A DNA stretch of 64,000 nt from Earliella scabrosa (GCA_022605405.1 JABYQQ010000003.1:930001-994000); one strand, 5' to 3'. Counted from the stretch's first letter, positions 22,156 through 33,611 are shown. Notes: generated by a model from the letters alone, not told the origin. Made by a program: numbers and translations.

Positions 22156-24308
22156 CTATCTGCTTGAATCAGTCTTTCCTTCCTCGAAGGATCTCTTGAC
22201 CTTGCCGCGCAATCAGGAAGAACTCGTGGCATTGAACGCGATTTCTAGACACTTACTTCGTCGGCAAAGGCTGCGTCTTGAAGCACCTTGTAGCCGATAG
22301 CTGCCAGACCTGCAGCAATCTTGAGCGTCGCTTCATGCGCCTCCTGTGTCGCAGCGGACTTCGCGAATTGTGGCGTGTGGTTTGCCCCGTTGGGCTCGGT
22401 GGGAATCGAGTACACCGGATGCAATGCGGGTAGCGCTGCAAAGATATCGTACTTTGGTCAGTGGTTGGTAGTTTCGAATTCGGGTCGTTGCCTTCACCAT
22501 GAGTTACGTTTCCCTGCAGCGACAGATACAAAATTAGCGCGGATTCGTCCCTGAGGTCCGGGTACACTCACGAAATCTGTGGAGTACTTGGTGCCGTCTC
22601 CGGTGTCTGTTCGCATGCCGTACATGCTGCCTACCACACTGGCATATTCCCGGCCTGCGCAAACAGGACCCTATCAGAGAAACGTCCGGTAAAGTTTAAC
22701 GCACATTACCTAGGACGTCGTTGTTCCGGACTTCATAGTAGCCCGCATCAGCGGTGACTTGAATTTTGCAGGCTGTCGCAAGCGCTGCAGCGCTGTGAGA
22801 GAAGAACTCGCGGTCAATCACACTGATTCGCGGATGATCCATGCGTGACGGAGCACCCACTCAAAGCACGCTTTAACGCGCTCTCTCAGGACTTCCAGTT
22901 CTGGCCACGTAGGTGCGCGGACGATGTATCGCAGCTTGGCATAGTCGGGAATAACTATAGCAGGCCAGAAATATCAGGTACGAACGCCGACGACGTTGTT
23001 ATGACCGGCGTACTGTTCGGCACCCAATCACGACCAACGATGATACCATTGACACGATGGTCCGGCTTGATTTGTTGGCGCAAGGCCGATATGCCTGCAT
23101 AGGCTACGAATGCGGCGTCCAATGCGTTTTGTGCCTCCCAGGGCGCGGCCGCCGCATGTGCCCTGAAAGAACGCCATCAAGAGGTCTACTTGGAAACAGA
23201 GCGGGCGGGAAGACTGTACCCGTGACCGAAGAACTCCACGTCGATGTGTTGGCAAGCTACCCCTGGCCACAGCGCACTGAAGTTGTCTGGTCCGGCCGAG
23301 GGATGGCTCCTGAGCGGTCGAATGAGCGGGTCAATATGGACCATGACGACATGGCAATCTCACATGATACACGCGTCCATCTCCTTGTACGCGCCTCTTT
23401 CGAGGAGGGTTATCTTGCCTCCTCCCGCCTCTTCAGCGGGCGTTCCAAGTAACACAACAGTTCCTGCCACGTCGTGCTTCTGCAGCGCCGTCTTTATCGC
23501 TATGGCGACCGCTGCACCCGACATTGCGATGAGGTTATGTCCGCATGCGTGCCCTATGGCGGGCAGGGCGTCCATTTCAGAGTTGACGCCAATAACCCTC
23601 AGTTGGCGCGTCCTCTTGCAGCTCGCGCCTGATACAGGGTGCGTGTATATTGCGCGCCACGCTGTTTCGAGCCCAAGATAATGCGGTGTTACGGTGAAGC
23701 CGTGAGAGGACATGAATTCTGTCAGCCTGTCATGCGCATATCTGTACGTCACCCGAATTCAGCTGAGTGTGTAAGCCGTCGGGAGAAAACGGACGACCTA
23801 CCGCTCTTCGTACATGACCTCAGGGTGACCTGTGTGAATGGTGAGCCGTCCGTCTTCAGTTGACGGGTGGATAGAGACTAGCAAGCAACGCACGCCAGAG
23901 ATCCATACTGAGCTTGCGTAGCTCAGGTGATAACTCCTTCAGCTTCTCCTGGACGGTCTCGGCGACCTCGGACATAACACCTTCCTTCTCGACGTACGCG
24001 GGTAGCGTGTCCGACGAATGCTTAGCTGGCAGAGGACTGGGCGCATCGTAACAGCCATACCAATCGTGCGCAAAATGCACGTACGAGGGCTGTCGGGTGA
24101 GAGCACGATGAGGTAACCATGTACAAGGGTGAAGAAAGCTTCCGCCACGCACCAGTGGGCTAGCCTCGTCTTCCAGACGACAGCGCAGAGCTGGTATGCC
24201 GTTTGGGGACGTGGACGGTTTCTTGCCTTGCTTACGAAATCCCAGAAGGCCCGACCAACAACCAGCCTGTGCCTCGGAGTCGGCGGGGAGTGACGCTCGG
24301 TGTACCAT
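22156..24308 (-). CDS. Peptidase M20 family amidohydrolase (PM20D2/aminoacylase-1-like)
   Basis: Metal-dependent amidohydrolase of the M20 family. Clear pieces: 'LKELSPELRKLSMDLW' near 23900, a 28-base exon at 23802-23829 ('HPEVMYEER'), a long exon from 23741 with 'VIGVNSEMDALPAIGHACGH' and 'VVLLGTPAEEAGGGK' (metal-binding His, Asp and Glu positions of M20), then 'APWEAQNALDAAFVAYAGIS', 'LRQQIKPDHRVNGIIVGRDW' and a C-terminal part with 'EYASVVGSMYGMRTDTGDG' and 'HPVYSIPTEPNGANHTPQF'. The last exon after an aag acceptor ends 'VKRSFEEGKTDSSR' and TAG at 22156. The 5' end is uncertain: ATG 24308 opens 'MVHRASLPADSEAQAGCW', and a gtaagc or gtgcgt donor must join it to 'KHSSDTLPAYVEKEG'. Confidence 0.82.
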
Positions 24309-25385
24309 ATCTTTGGGATAGCTGCTAGGCGTCGTTACAGTAGAGATTGCGGTGGTGATGGGAAGCGTTGTGGATCTTGCGAGCTCGCTCGGTCTTTCAA
24401 CCAAGTTCGAGCGCCGCAAGTGTGAGCGCGACGTTGATCGTCTCGCAATACGAAGAGTTCAGATTACCAATATTCCGTTCCGACCGCAGGAACAGCTCCT
24501 ACCCTGTTCGTGCGTGTCACTGTAAGGGTACTCAGGCTCCGCTGGTTGAACCAAAGTCAGACCTTGTCCCCCTGTGCTGTACCTTGGTGTGATGGTTCAC
24601 GGTTTTTTGTCCACGGCACGGATAGAAGTCCCTGAAGGAGACAGTGCATGACTGCAGTTGTTGAGCACTGCTCCGCCTGTGCCCCGCTATGCGGTGTACA
24701 TTTGGGCGGCATTCATGTCGGAAGTTGAATTGATGATGGCGCGGGATGCTGAAACACCGGAGAACTACGGTCAATTTTCGTCACGGAATGCGCTCTGAAG
24801 GGTACCGACCTCGGAGATGTAGCCTTGCCATATGCATGTACTTGCAGACGTTGTTCTACGTTGTTTTCAGTCGTGAACGAGAAGATCATACTTATAGCAC
24901 TTTAGCGCGCCTCGTGCTGTTCGGCCCGGGGGTCCGATGCACTGCCTTCTAGGTGTTGTTCTCAAGTTGTTCTCAGCAAGTTCTCAGCACGACTTCACCG
25001 AGACGGATGCTCACATATACTCAGCAACACATGATGACTTTGATACAGCGCGGGCAGAAGAGTGGGTGAGTAACAAATCTAACCTGACACGTCGCAATGC
25101 TGAATAGAATGGGGAATTCAAGTTGCAGCCTGAGTGAGTACTGAGGTACCCGTGGTAGGCACATGGCAGAACTGTATCGCACACCGTGATCCAACCCGTA
25201 GACCACTGGGATGACGTACCACCTGCACGTTGAACACCATCATTGCCCGCAAGCATCATATCATTGACATGTGCGAATACGGTAGTAGCGTTTACTCTGT
25301 TGGTTGCTGCGGTAGCGCGAATCGTTCGAGGAACATTCTGAGCTTGCAGTTCGAATCTCACCTCTCGATCACCATCTCGCTGCAA
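24309..25385. promoter_or_regulatory. Divergent flank of the M20 gene and RBR gene A
   Basis: About 1.1 kb between head-to-head genes with no supported coding sequence. A short tandem of 'gttctcag'-type units occurs near 24957-24990. A tRNA-like B-box string near 25347 was examined and rejected. Confidence 0.4.
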
Positions 25386-26910
25386 ATGTTCGCAGGCGAA
25401 AGCGTCGACGACATCTCCTTGCTGTCTCTACTGGCGGCCTGCAGCTTGGAGGATGCGGATGACATCCGCGGACGCCGCAAGGGCAAGGCCAGAGGAGGTC
25501 CTCTTTCAGATGAAGAGCTCGCTCTTGAGCTCTTCGCCGAAGAGGCACGCACCTTGGAGATCCTGGCGCAGGATATGTTGCTGGCACGAAGCATCGACCG
25601 GGCAATCAGGGAGGACGTGGTGTTACTAGACGCGTATGCGCGAACGGAGGAGATGGAGAGAAGTGATAGAGAGATTGCGAGGGCGATCGCCGAGGGCCGA
25701 CCACCTCCAACTCGGACAGCTACTCCTGTTCAGACTGTCAGTCCTGAGGCGGCGGCACCTGCAGCAGCATTCGCGAATGTGACTGCCACAACCTCGTCCT
25801 CGAACAGATCGTGCGTACGCTTCATAATCGTTGCTGCGCATTGCTGGAAAGACCGTACATTGGTACAGCTCCGTCACCAGTTCGATTTTGTTCATGGGGC
25901 CCTCTTCATCTTCAAAGAAGCTTCCCAACAAGTCCCGGGTGCGGTGAGTGCAGCTGATTCGCTATCCTGGAGAAGTCGTCGTCTCAGTTGGCCCATGCGT
26001 TCGCGTAGGTTGGAGTCCTGTGTCATTTGCCGGGACGACATTCAGGGTCCAGTAATTCACGCACCATGCGGGGACGCGTACGACATCGAATGCCTCGTGG
26101 ACCTCTTCCGTGCTGCGATGGTGGACGAGTCCCTCTTCCCGCCGGCGTGCTGTCGCCAGCAATTCGACATCGCCACGGTTCGCCCCTACCTGAGCAGGGA
26201 CCTGTCGGCGCTCTATGACAAGAAGGCAGTCGAGTTCCGAACGAAGAACAGGGTGTATTGCCATCGTCCCACATGCTCCACCTTTCTCGGCGAAGCCACG
26301 ACCTCCGCGTCCAATCTCTACTGTGTCGAGTGCTGGGCCCAAACATGCGGCCACTGCAAGAAGGCCGCGCACTCCATCCTGACACGTTGCGAGAGTGAGG
26401 AAGATGCGGCGGTAGTCGCGCTGGCCGAGGAATCAGGATGGAAGCGCTGCCCCGGGTGCGGGCATCTCGTCGAACTCACCATCGGGTGCTACCACATGAC
26501 CTGCCGGTGTAGACACCAATTTTGCTACCTTTGCACCGCAACCTGGAAGACGTGCCGCTGCGACCAGTGGGACGAGGACCGGCTCGTCCATGCCGCGCAG
26601 GATAGGGTTGAGCGCCAGCAGCGTGTCCAAGTCGCTGGAGCCGGGCCAGCTGTTCGCCCTGCTGAGTACAGGCGGGTGGTGGAGCAGGAGGTGGCGAGAT
26701 TGAGAAACAACCACGATTGCGTGCATCGCTGGCGGTATGTGTCGGGCGGCGGAAACTGCGACGGCTGTGGACACTACTTGCGCCTGTTCTTATTCGTGAG
26801 TGCGATCAACCCTTTTCCACATAGTTGCGCCACTCATCTACGAACAGAATTGCACTGGTTGCCAGATCTGGGCCTGTGCTCGCTGCAGACGCAACCGATG
26901 GCTCTGGTGA
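25386..26910 (+). CDS. RBR-type E3 ubiquitin ligase-like protein A (RING1-IBR-RING2)
   Basis: Four exons (25386-25810, 25869-25943, 25988-26795, 26848-26910), phases consistent, 456 residues. The N-terminus has 'LSDEELALELFAEEA' (about residues 40-54) and a degenerate UIM-like segment 'MERSDREIARAIAEG'. RING1 starts at Cys178 ('CVICRDDIQGPVIHAPCG'); the IBR includes 'RVYCHRPTCSTFLG' and 'CWAQTCGHCKKAAH'; RING2 is 'CPGCGHLVELTIGCYHMTC' followed by 'RCRHQFCYLCTATWKTC'. The GC in 'TIGCYHMTC' is where the thioester-forming Cys of RBR ligases lies. A C-terminal cysteine module ('CVHRWRYVSGGGNCDGCG', 'NCTGCQIWACARCRRNRW') crosses the last intron and is shared with gene B. RBR ligases take ubiquitin from an E2 onto RING2; the substrate is unknown. 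Confidence 0.87.
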
Positions 26911-27885
26911 TAGTCGTATGAGCGATCAAGTGGCGGTATTGCGGTTCGATGCTTAGGAAGAGGACATCGCCGTCGTTGCTGCGCAAAACTTTCGATATCA
27001 TTCCATAGTCCCTGTGAAGAATGATGCTTGTATGAATGTAACTTGTATGAAATTATATAAATACCCAACAACGCGCACCTGCGCCACCAATGTGAAGTCG
27101 TTGCTCTTAACAACTCCAAACACAAAAGCGTATCCATCCATGTCTGACGTTGCTCTCGCCCTGACAACAATAGGCTGAGTTTGTTAAAACGCGTCCTGGG
27201 AATCTGCCCTCGCCCTCGCTCAACTGCTCTGGCCTCCTGCTAGCGGTCTGCCGGCGGAGGTCGGAGCAGTTGTGCCACTGAGGCATCGTGCATCATGGGC
27301 CCCGTTTGCCCAGCGCTCCACGCACAAGGCCTTTCATGGGCATGCTTGTTCTCCGTAGCGTCTACGGCGCTCCGCATCCTCAGCGAAACCGGGATAGTTG
27401 CAGAAGCTCGGGCCCGTCCAGCACCTCGTGGCAAAACGTGTAGGGGAAGCACGACTTGATCCTGCAAGAACCTCGGCTAAGCGATGACTTACCAGGCTAG
27501 TGTCGCCCATGGCGGAGGAACGAGATGCCATCTCGCACCAGGTGTGACAGAGAAACGCTTACCCCACGCCATCGCCTCGCGGACCGCCTGGCAATGTAGA
27601 TGACGGTGTTTGTTGGATCTTCTTCGAAGCCTGCCTGGTCGATATGACACGCGAAGCACATGGATCAGACGCAAACGAGGAAACGGTTGATCAGGAAAGA
27701 ACTCACTCTCGGGGAGCCTGAAGCGCTAATAGATGCGCGTGGTATGAACGGGCTGCCACAGTTGGAACCTTCGCGCCGCAGCTCTATCTTGCGCATATAA
27801 GCACGAGCGCAGCGGTTGTGTCGAGCCAGCCTTGCGTCCTCTGTCTTCCTCCTGTCTTTTACTGCCTTCTGCGATATCAGCAGTC
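26911..27885 (+). promoter_or_regulatory. 5' flank of RBR gene B
   Basis: About 975 bases between two same-strand paralogues. It contains a TATA box at 27794-27801 and, on the minus strand, a weak splice-signal-bearing frame at about 27390-27665 listed under findings. No RING1-coding remnant was seen, although gene B lacks RING1. Confidence 0.45.
27794..27801 (+). promoter_or_regulatory. TATA box of RBR gene B
   Basis: A catataag sequence lies about 90 bases before the ATG at 27886. The frame opens upstream at a TTG (27832) only 30 bases after this box, which supports 27886 as the start. Confidence 0.55.
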
Positions 27886-29005
27886 ATGGGCCGCCACCAC
27901 GACGCCTGTTACCCCGACGAGGGCCGCCGTCACGAGAATCCATATCCGCGTCGTGACGAGAAGAAAATGGCGTCTCTCCCGTTGGCGGCTCGTCTGACTT
28001 TGGCGGATATCCAGACGTACGGCCACTGCGAACGCAGAGCGCATGACCTCGCCATCCAGTGCACCGAGGCTCAAGATCACGCGGTACTGACGATGGCAGA
28101 GGACAACGGCTGGAAGCGCTGTCCGGTGTGCGGTCAGATCGTCAAGCTCGTCTACGGCTGCAACCACATGACGTGCAGATGCAAGCACCAGTTCTGCTTC
28201 GTCTGCACGAGGACCTGGAGGACTTGCAGTTGCCCGCTATGGGATGAGCGAAACCTCGCCGTCGCTGCGAACGACATGGAACTCCTGGAGCAGGCGATTG
28301 CTCGAGTCGATGAGTACAACATAGAGATGGATTGGCCGCAGAGAACCCCCACTCCTCATCCTCATTTCGAGGAACAGCCGATCGCTCGAATTCATGTGTA
28401 CGAGACGGCGGACGATTGGCCGCAGAAACCCGCTTCTCGTCTCAGACCTGCGGGTCCAGAGGAGCTGGAGCTGCCTGAGGAGCGCACTGAACCTCGTCGG
28501 TGGCGTCCACCGACACCACACCCAGAAGGCGCGGATCTTCCGGCAAATGCTTCCCAGGCCGAGCTAGTACAGGAGCCGCGGCCTCTTCCCATCCTTGCAC
28601 CAATACCCAAACGTCCTCCGACGGGGTTCTCCGTCGCCCCGGTCGCTGGCCCGTCTGACGTCGAACCGTCAGCGATGTCCCACGGTGACCGAGCAACAGC
28701 ATGGAGACAGACACTGAGCGCGCACCATCAGTGCGCTCACAACCATTGGACAAGGTTACATCCCGGGTACACGGAAGGCATATCAAGGCTCTGCACTAAT
28801 TGTGCCACCTTGCGAGTCGACGTCTGGGTGAGTACAATCTACCCATGCTGGTTCTTCTCTTTCTGACCACTCGAGCACTCACATTTGGTCCGAATCGTAG
28901 GTTTGCACTCAATGCGCGACACGTGTCTGCACTCAATGCAGGTTCACCGCGTTGTCCCAGTGCAGTGGCAGTATGAGTATGAGGGTGGCAGTCTATACAG
29001 CATGA
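27886..29005 (+). CDS. Truncated RBR-like protein B (IBR end plus RING2, no RING1)
   Basis: Two exons (27886-28827, 28901-29005), phase 0, 348 residues. The N-terminal 60 residues ('MGRHHDACYPDEGRRHENP') have no RING1 and no UIM-like segment. Only the end of the IBR ('TYGHCERRAHDLAIQCTEA') and RING2 ('CPVCGQIVKLVYGCNHMTC', 'RCKHQFCFVCTRTWRTC') remain, with the putative catalytic Cys kept in 'YGCNHMTC'. A Pro/Glu-rich linker contains two 'DWPQ' segments, and the C-terminus repeats the module of gene A: 'CAHNHWTRLHPG', 'CTNC', then 'VCTQCATRVCTQCRF' after the intron. Without RING1 it should not recruit an E2 by itself, so it may be regulatory or a decaying copy. Confidence 0.75.
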
Positions 29006-29511
29006 ACGATCAGCGAACAACCTATGCGTTTCCAACATGCCGATTTACCATGTATACCTGGTATCGTGTGCTATGCCTAGGGTTGAGCTTGATCTATGTA
29101 TGACCTATGCCATGACTTATTCTTGGCCGTTCGTTCTGGTGTGTGGACTAAGGAATGATCTTCTCATGCTCCTTTAGCTTTCACCGCGTTGTGAGGGTCA
29201 AATTGATCTCAAGCTTCTTCTGGCGCGTTGAGGGATGCCAACTAGTCATACTATGAGAGTCGAAGACACGAGAAGGATGGTCGCCGCGTGCGGCAGATGA
29301 AGGCAGGAGACAAGCCGTGCCAGGAACCACGCGCCGCCCGCAAACACGGAAGGTCCCGTGGCCGTGTCGGGGACCAGGAACGTGCGCCGTCTCTCCGTTA
29401 GACTTCTTCCGCCCCGCCTCCCGCCTTTTCTCCTTCGTATATGTCTCTTCTCCTTCTCCCATCCCGCCCTCTCCCACCTCCACCCACGTCCTCGCGACGG
29501 TCCCGCATTCC
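29006..29511. other. Flank between RBR gene B and the proline-rich gene
   Basis: A 506-base gap holding the 3' end of gene B and a CT-rich 5' leader (about 29390-29480) just before the ATG at 29512. A frame open through a GTG at 29317 has no ATG before 29512. Confidence 0.45.
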
Positions 29512-31248
29512 ATGGCCGACGTAGCGAAAGCCGCTGATACGACGACGACGGAAGCCCAACCTCGGGTTTCCGTGGCGGAAGAACGTACCCCAAGCCCTCC
29601 TCCCGCTCCCGCCGTGGAGAAGGCCGCCAAAGGCAAGGGTCTACGCGCTCTCCGCGATCGCATCGCGCTCCGTCGCTCGTTCAGCACCAAGCATCCTTCA
29701 CTCTCGTCGCCGACGCTGCTCTCTCCCACCTCCGAGCAGGATGAGGTCAGTCCAGTCGCCTCTCCGACCCGCGAGACCAAATACAATCCTTTGGAGCGGC
29801 TGCTCAGCGGCAGGCTCGGGGGCAAGAAGGGTGGGAAGAAGGCCAAGGACACGGACGCCGCACCCGTCGCAGTCGCACTCGACCCTGTCCCCTCTACCTC
29901 GTCCGCTTCGACAGAGCCGGAGGGTACACAGGTCCTTCCCGCTATCCCAGAGACCGAGGCTGCCACTCCGGTAGCAGCAGAGGAGGCAGATGTAGCCCCA
30001 GCGGACAAGGAAGCCCTCCCTCTCGCTCGCAAGATCCACTCTCTCCTCTCGTCCCTTCCCCCGTTCCTCTCGACCGTCGATCCGCCCAAGGACCCTAATG
30101 GAGGTGAACAGAACAAGGGCGACGATACAACCAAGGGCCCGTCGACTACGCCGGATGCGCCCCCGGTCATCCCAGACTCGCGCCTTTTCTCTCTGCTTTC
30201 CTCCCCAAAGTTCATGAACGGCTCGCTCTCGCGTGGCCGGCAGAGCGTCTGGGCGATGCTCGACAACCTCCGCCTCAAGTCCCTACAGTCAAATGCTAGC
30301 GCAGGGATTGCGCCCGACGAAAAGCGCACGGAAGCCGTCCTGGAGGACAACGACAGCATCATGTTCTACATCCCCCTGGTACCCGACGAAGCTTCCGCCG
30401 TCGAGCTTGCTCGTTCGGAGATTGTCTCAGTGGACGAGAACGGCGCCGTTGTCGAAGTGCTGATGGAGAATGCTCCGCCGCCCATGCCGCCCATGTCTGC
30501 GACGGACATGCACACTGAAGCCTGGAAGTGGCACTGGCCGTGGAAACGCCCCACTCCCTCTCCGCCGCCGAAGCCCAAGACGGTCGAGAAGCGGGTATGG
30601 GTCCCGTCAACAGAGAAGCTATCGCTTCAGGTGATGTGGTGGGGCTACAGGCTGTAGGTGACCTTGTCCATACAGCGTCTGTCGTCATTCCTGACACTTC
30701 TGTCCAGCTGGCTCCCGCCGCCCGTGCTCGCGAAGCTGAACGACAAGCAGATCGAAGCTGCCAAGCTCGCCGCGATGGTCACGACCGCGCTGCAGTGGCT
30801 GCTCAACAACGTGCCCGAGGGTGCTCTTCCGCCTACGCTTCGCCCTGCGCTCATGCTCGTGAAGAGCTTGGTTCCGTACCTGGGCTACATCGGCGGTTTT
30901 GTCGCCTGGTCATGGGAAGGGATCAAGAGCTTCGATGTTGGGTTCGGCGTCACGCTCACCGCGACGTGGCTGTTGCCCATTGCACTCATTCCCGGCACTT
31001 GGGAGGAGAAGGATGTCCCAAAGCCTGCGCCTCCCCCGAGTGAGCCGCCCGTGCCTACTCCGGATCCTCCTGCTGGGGACCCACCAGAGCCGCCTGTCAA
31101 CCCAACTCCCCCTCCAAGCTCTGATCCGTCTACCCCTCCAACCTCGCCTCCTACTTGTCCGCCTGCGCCTGCGCCTGCACCTGAACCTGCACCTCCTACT
31201 TCCCCGACGACCGATCCCCTCCCGCCCAATGGACCGTCGGTCATCTGA
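29512..31248 (+). CDS. Proline/serine-rich protein of unknown function with a hydrophobic central domain
   Basis: Two exons (29512-30653, 30708-31248) join in phase 2 to give 560 residues. The N-terminal 250 residues are S/P/A/E-rich and probably disordered ('TEAQPRVSVAEERTPSPPP'). A central part around the intron is conserved-looking and ordered: 'DSIMFYIPLVPDEASAVEL', 'KRVWVPSTEKLSLQVMWWG', then 'WLPPPVLAKLNDKQIEAAK'. Two hydrophobic stretches follow ('LVKSLVPYLGYIGGFVAW' and 'VTLTATWLLPIALIPG'), which could be membrane-inserted. The last 75 residues are almost only P, S, T, E and D. I do not recognise the family. Confidence 0.75.
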
Positions 31249-31411
31249 AAGATTGGCGCATCCCAAGTCATGAGCCGGTATGATTTTGATTTCTTGGACT
31301 CTCTGGTCACGTATCACGACGTTACGCCCCCCTTACGAGCACGATGACGAGTATACCCCACGTAGCATCTGTAGCAAGGGTTTCGGAAGGAACTTGGTAT
31401 TCTATTTGTAT
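31249..31411. other. Short convergent 3' gap
   Basis: Tail-to-tail gap between the proline-rich gene and the HIT gene. It carries no gene. Confidence 0.4.
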
Positions 31412-32228
31412 CTAATCTACAGCACGGCTGTGAGGCTCGAGCCCATCCATGGCCTGAGCGGTGTCACTGGCAGAATCGTTATCGGTGGATGGCTCAAAGA
31501 AAGTCTTGAGCCATCTCGCCTCGTTCTCCATATCTTCCAACGTGCGTGGTTTGCGGTCCTCGTCCGCGTCCACCTGTAGCGGCTGAGGTGCCTGGCGGAG
31601 CGCGTCCGAGAGGCCGCCCTCGGAGCGCTCTAGAGCGGGGTAGACATCGTCGTTCCTGGCAAAGTGGTCGCCCTGGAGCTTGCGGGGGAGGAGGTGGAAG
31701 TGGACGTGAGGCACGGTCTGGCCCGCAGCTTTCCCATCCTGTCACGGCGGGAGAAGAGGGTTGAGAGTGTGTAGGCACATCATGACAGTGGCATGAGCCA
31801 TCGTGCATAGAACGGAGGCGGTTCGCGCACAGGGGGAAGAACGTCGATGTGCGAGTGCGGGTGTACTCGGGGATAGAATGTGGTTCTGTGTCTGAGATGA
31901 GGTACGGAGAGAACATACCTGACAGGCGATCGTGAGGCCGTCAGCGGCGTAAACACGCTCGATGACGCGCCCGACGTGCTGTACGGAGGCCATGAGCGAC
32001 GCGAGCTCGTCCTGCTTGAGGTCGGACAGCCGCGGGACGACGCGGGTGGGTATTACGAGGACATCTGTAGCGGACGTGAGACCGTGAGGACCAGCCCGAG
32101 GCCAGGCTCGAGTGGGAGGACTGACGGCCTGGGACGATGGGCTTGAGGTTGACGATGGCGGCGGCGAGGCGAGAGCGATAGAACGCCTGGCGCGAGACGT
32201 CGAACGTCGAGAAGAAGAGCGCGGACAT
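31412..32228 (-). CDS. HIT-family dinucleoside triphosphate hydrolase (FHIT/Aph1/Hnt2-like)
   Basis: Three exons (32126-32228, 31919-32064, 31412-31738), 191 residues. Hydrolyses ApnA-type dinucleotides in the FHIT subfamily. 'ALFFSTFDVSRQAFYRS' opens the protein, 'NLKPIVPGHVLVIPTR' spans the first splice (the donor after 'CCAGGCC' gives the conserved PGHVLV), and the histidine triad is 'QTVPHVHFHLLPRK'. The FHIT-type 'QDGKAAGQTVPHVHFH' joins exons 2 and 3. The C-terminal tail is longer and acidic compared with human FHIT. Divergent from the 6-phosphogluconolactonase gene (259-base shared promoter). Confidence 0.93.
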
Positions 32229-32487
32229 CGTACCCGACTCCGCTCGCTCGCGGACGTAGCTTGCCTCAGTTGAGCTCCGTTGGCTGCAGCCTTGCGCTCG
32301 CTCTGGCTATGTACGAGACTACATAGGAAGCGCTGGGAGTCAGTCCATGACATCAGAGCTGATTATGTACGCGTAAACTGCGAGCATAAGTTAGGCTTGC
32401 AGATATCGAGCACTATCATACTTTGCCTCCCGCTCCCACCTTCTCTTCCAGCCCGTTTCCCCTCTCGCGCGCACATCCATCGTCGCG
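32229..32487. promoter_or_regulatory. Divergent promoter of the HIT gene and 6-phosphogluconolactonase
   Basis: Head-to-head gap of 259 bases with a CT-rich stretch (about 32418-32465) just upstream of the lactonase ATG. No gene is seen. Confidence 0.5.
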
Positions 32488-33344
32488 ATGCCCACCACCG
32501 CACCGAGCGCACCGGTGCTGTGCGCGTTCCCTACGTCCGCCGAGCTCGTCGAGAGCCTCGCGCAGTTCATCGTCAAAGCACAGAAAGAGTCCATCGAGAA
32601 GAAGGGCCGCTTCACCATCGCCCTCTCCGGTGGCTCGCTCCCCAAGCAGCTCAGCGGCCTCATCGACAACCCCGCCGTCAAGTGGGATAAATGGTGCGCC
32701 TCCTCGCTCTCTCGCTCTCGCAATGCCTCCGCGACCGAACGCTCAAGCGATCGCCGATCGACCACAGGCACGTCTTCTACGCCGACGAGCGCGTCGTCCC
32801 GCTCGACCACGAAGACTCGAACCACGGCCTCTGCGTGCGCGAGCTCTTCTCCAAGCTCAGCCCCGGGGTCCCCCCGCACCAGATCCACACGATCAACCCC
32901 GAGCTCGCCGACGACCTCGAGGAGCTCGCGGACGCGTACGAGAAGGAGCTCATCCAGGAGTTCGCCATGAAGGACGCCGCGCGCTTCCCCGTCTTTGACC
33001 TCATCCTCCTCGGTATCGGCCCCGACGGCCACACCTGCTCCCTCTTCCCCGGGCACGAGCTCCTCAGCGAAGAGGACCGCTGGGTCGCGTACATCGAGGA
33101 CAGCCCCAAGCCGCCCCCGAGGCGCATCACGTTCACCTATCCCGTCCTCAACCATGCCGCGCGCGTCGCGTTCGTGGCGAGCGGCGCGGGCAAGCAGGAC
33201 ACGCTCCACACCGTTCTGGACGAACCGGAGCAGGGCCTACCCGCGAGCCGCGTCCGTCCAGTACACCCCGGACACCTCTACTGGTTCGTGGACGAGGCTG
33301 CTGCGGCGAAGATCCAGTACCCGCGAACACCGTTCAAGCTGTAG
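32488..33344 (+). CDS. 6-phosphogluconolactonase
   Basis: Second step of the oxidative pentose phosphate pathway: 6-phosphoglucono-lactone to 6-phosphogluconate. Two exons (32488-32693, 32768-33344), 260 residues, the normal length. Motifs: '[12 protein letters not shown]', '[19 protein letters not shown]' (formed across the intron), '[20 protein letters not shown]' and '[17 protein letters not shown]'. The intron is 74 bases with gtgcgc and cacag borders. It is about 20 kb from the gene for the next enzyme in the pathway. Confidence 0.95.
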
Positions 33345-33611
33345 GCGGAGCCATCATATCGAGTTCACCAGGGATTGTGTGTACGCTGAAGAAGCTCTTT
33401 CGCTTTGTATCCTTATGCCGAGCCCAAGATTCCATGTAATCCTTTCCGACCACTAATCTGCATGTACCCCTCCGACATGCCTCGCTGATGTGTATCTCGT
33501 GAACGTTCATTAGCATTCGTGGTGTTAATCGCACCAGGGTATACCGCAATGCCCACCATGCCGCGCCAGTCCACAGAACATAAGAGTCAAGAGTAATGAC
33601 CAACCTCAACT
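33345..33611. other. Convergent 3' gap
   Basis: Gap between the lactonase and PXA-domain gene ends. It carries no gene. Confidence 0.4.

Noticed and set aside
25280..25362. tRNA-like B-box string (gttcgaatc) upstream of RBR gene A
   Set aside because: No matching A box at the right distance and no acceptor stem or anticodon arm pairing could be drawn.
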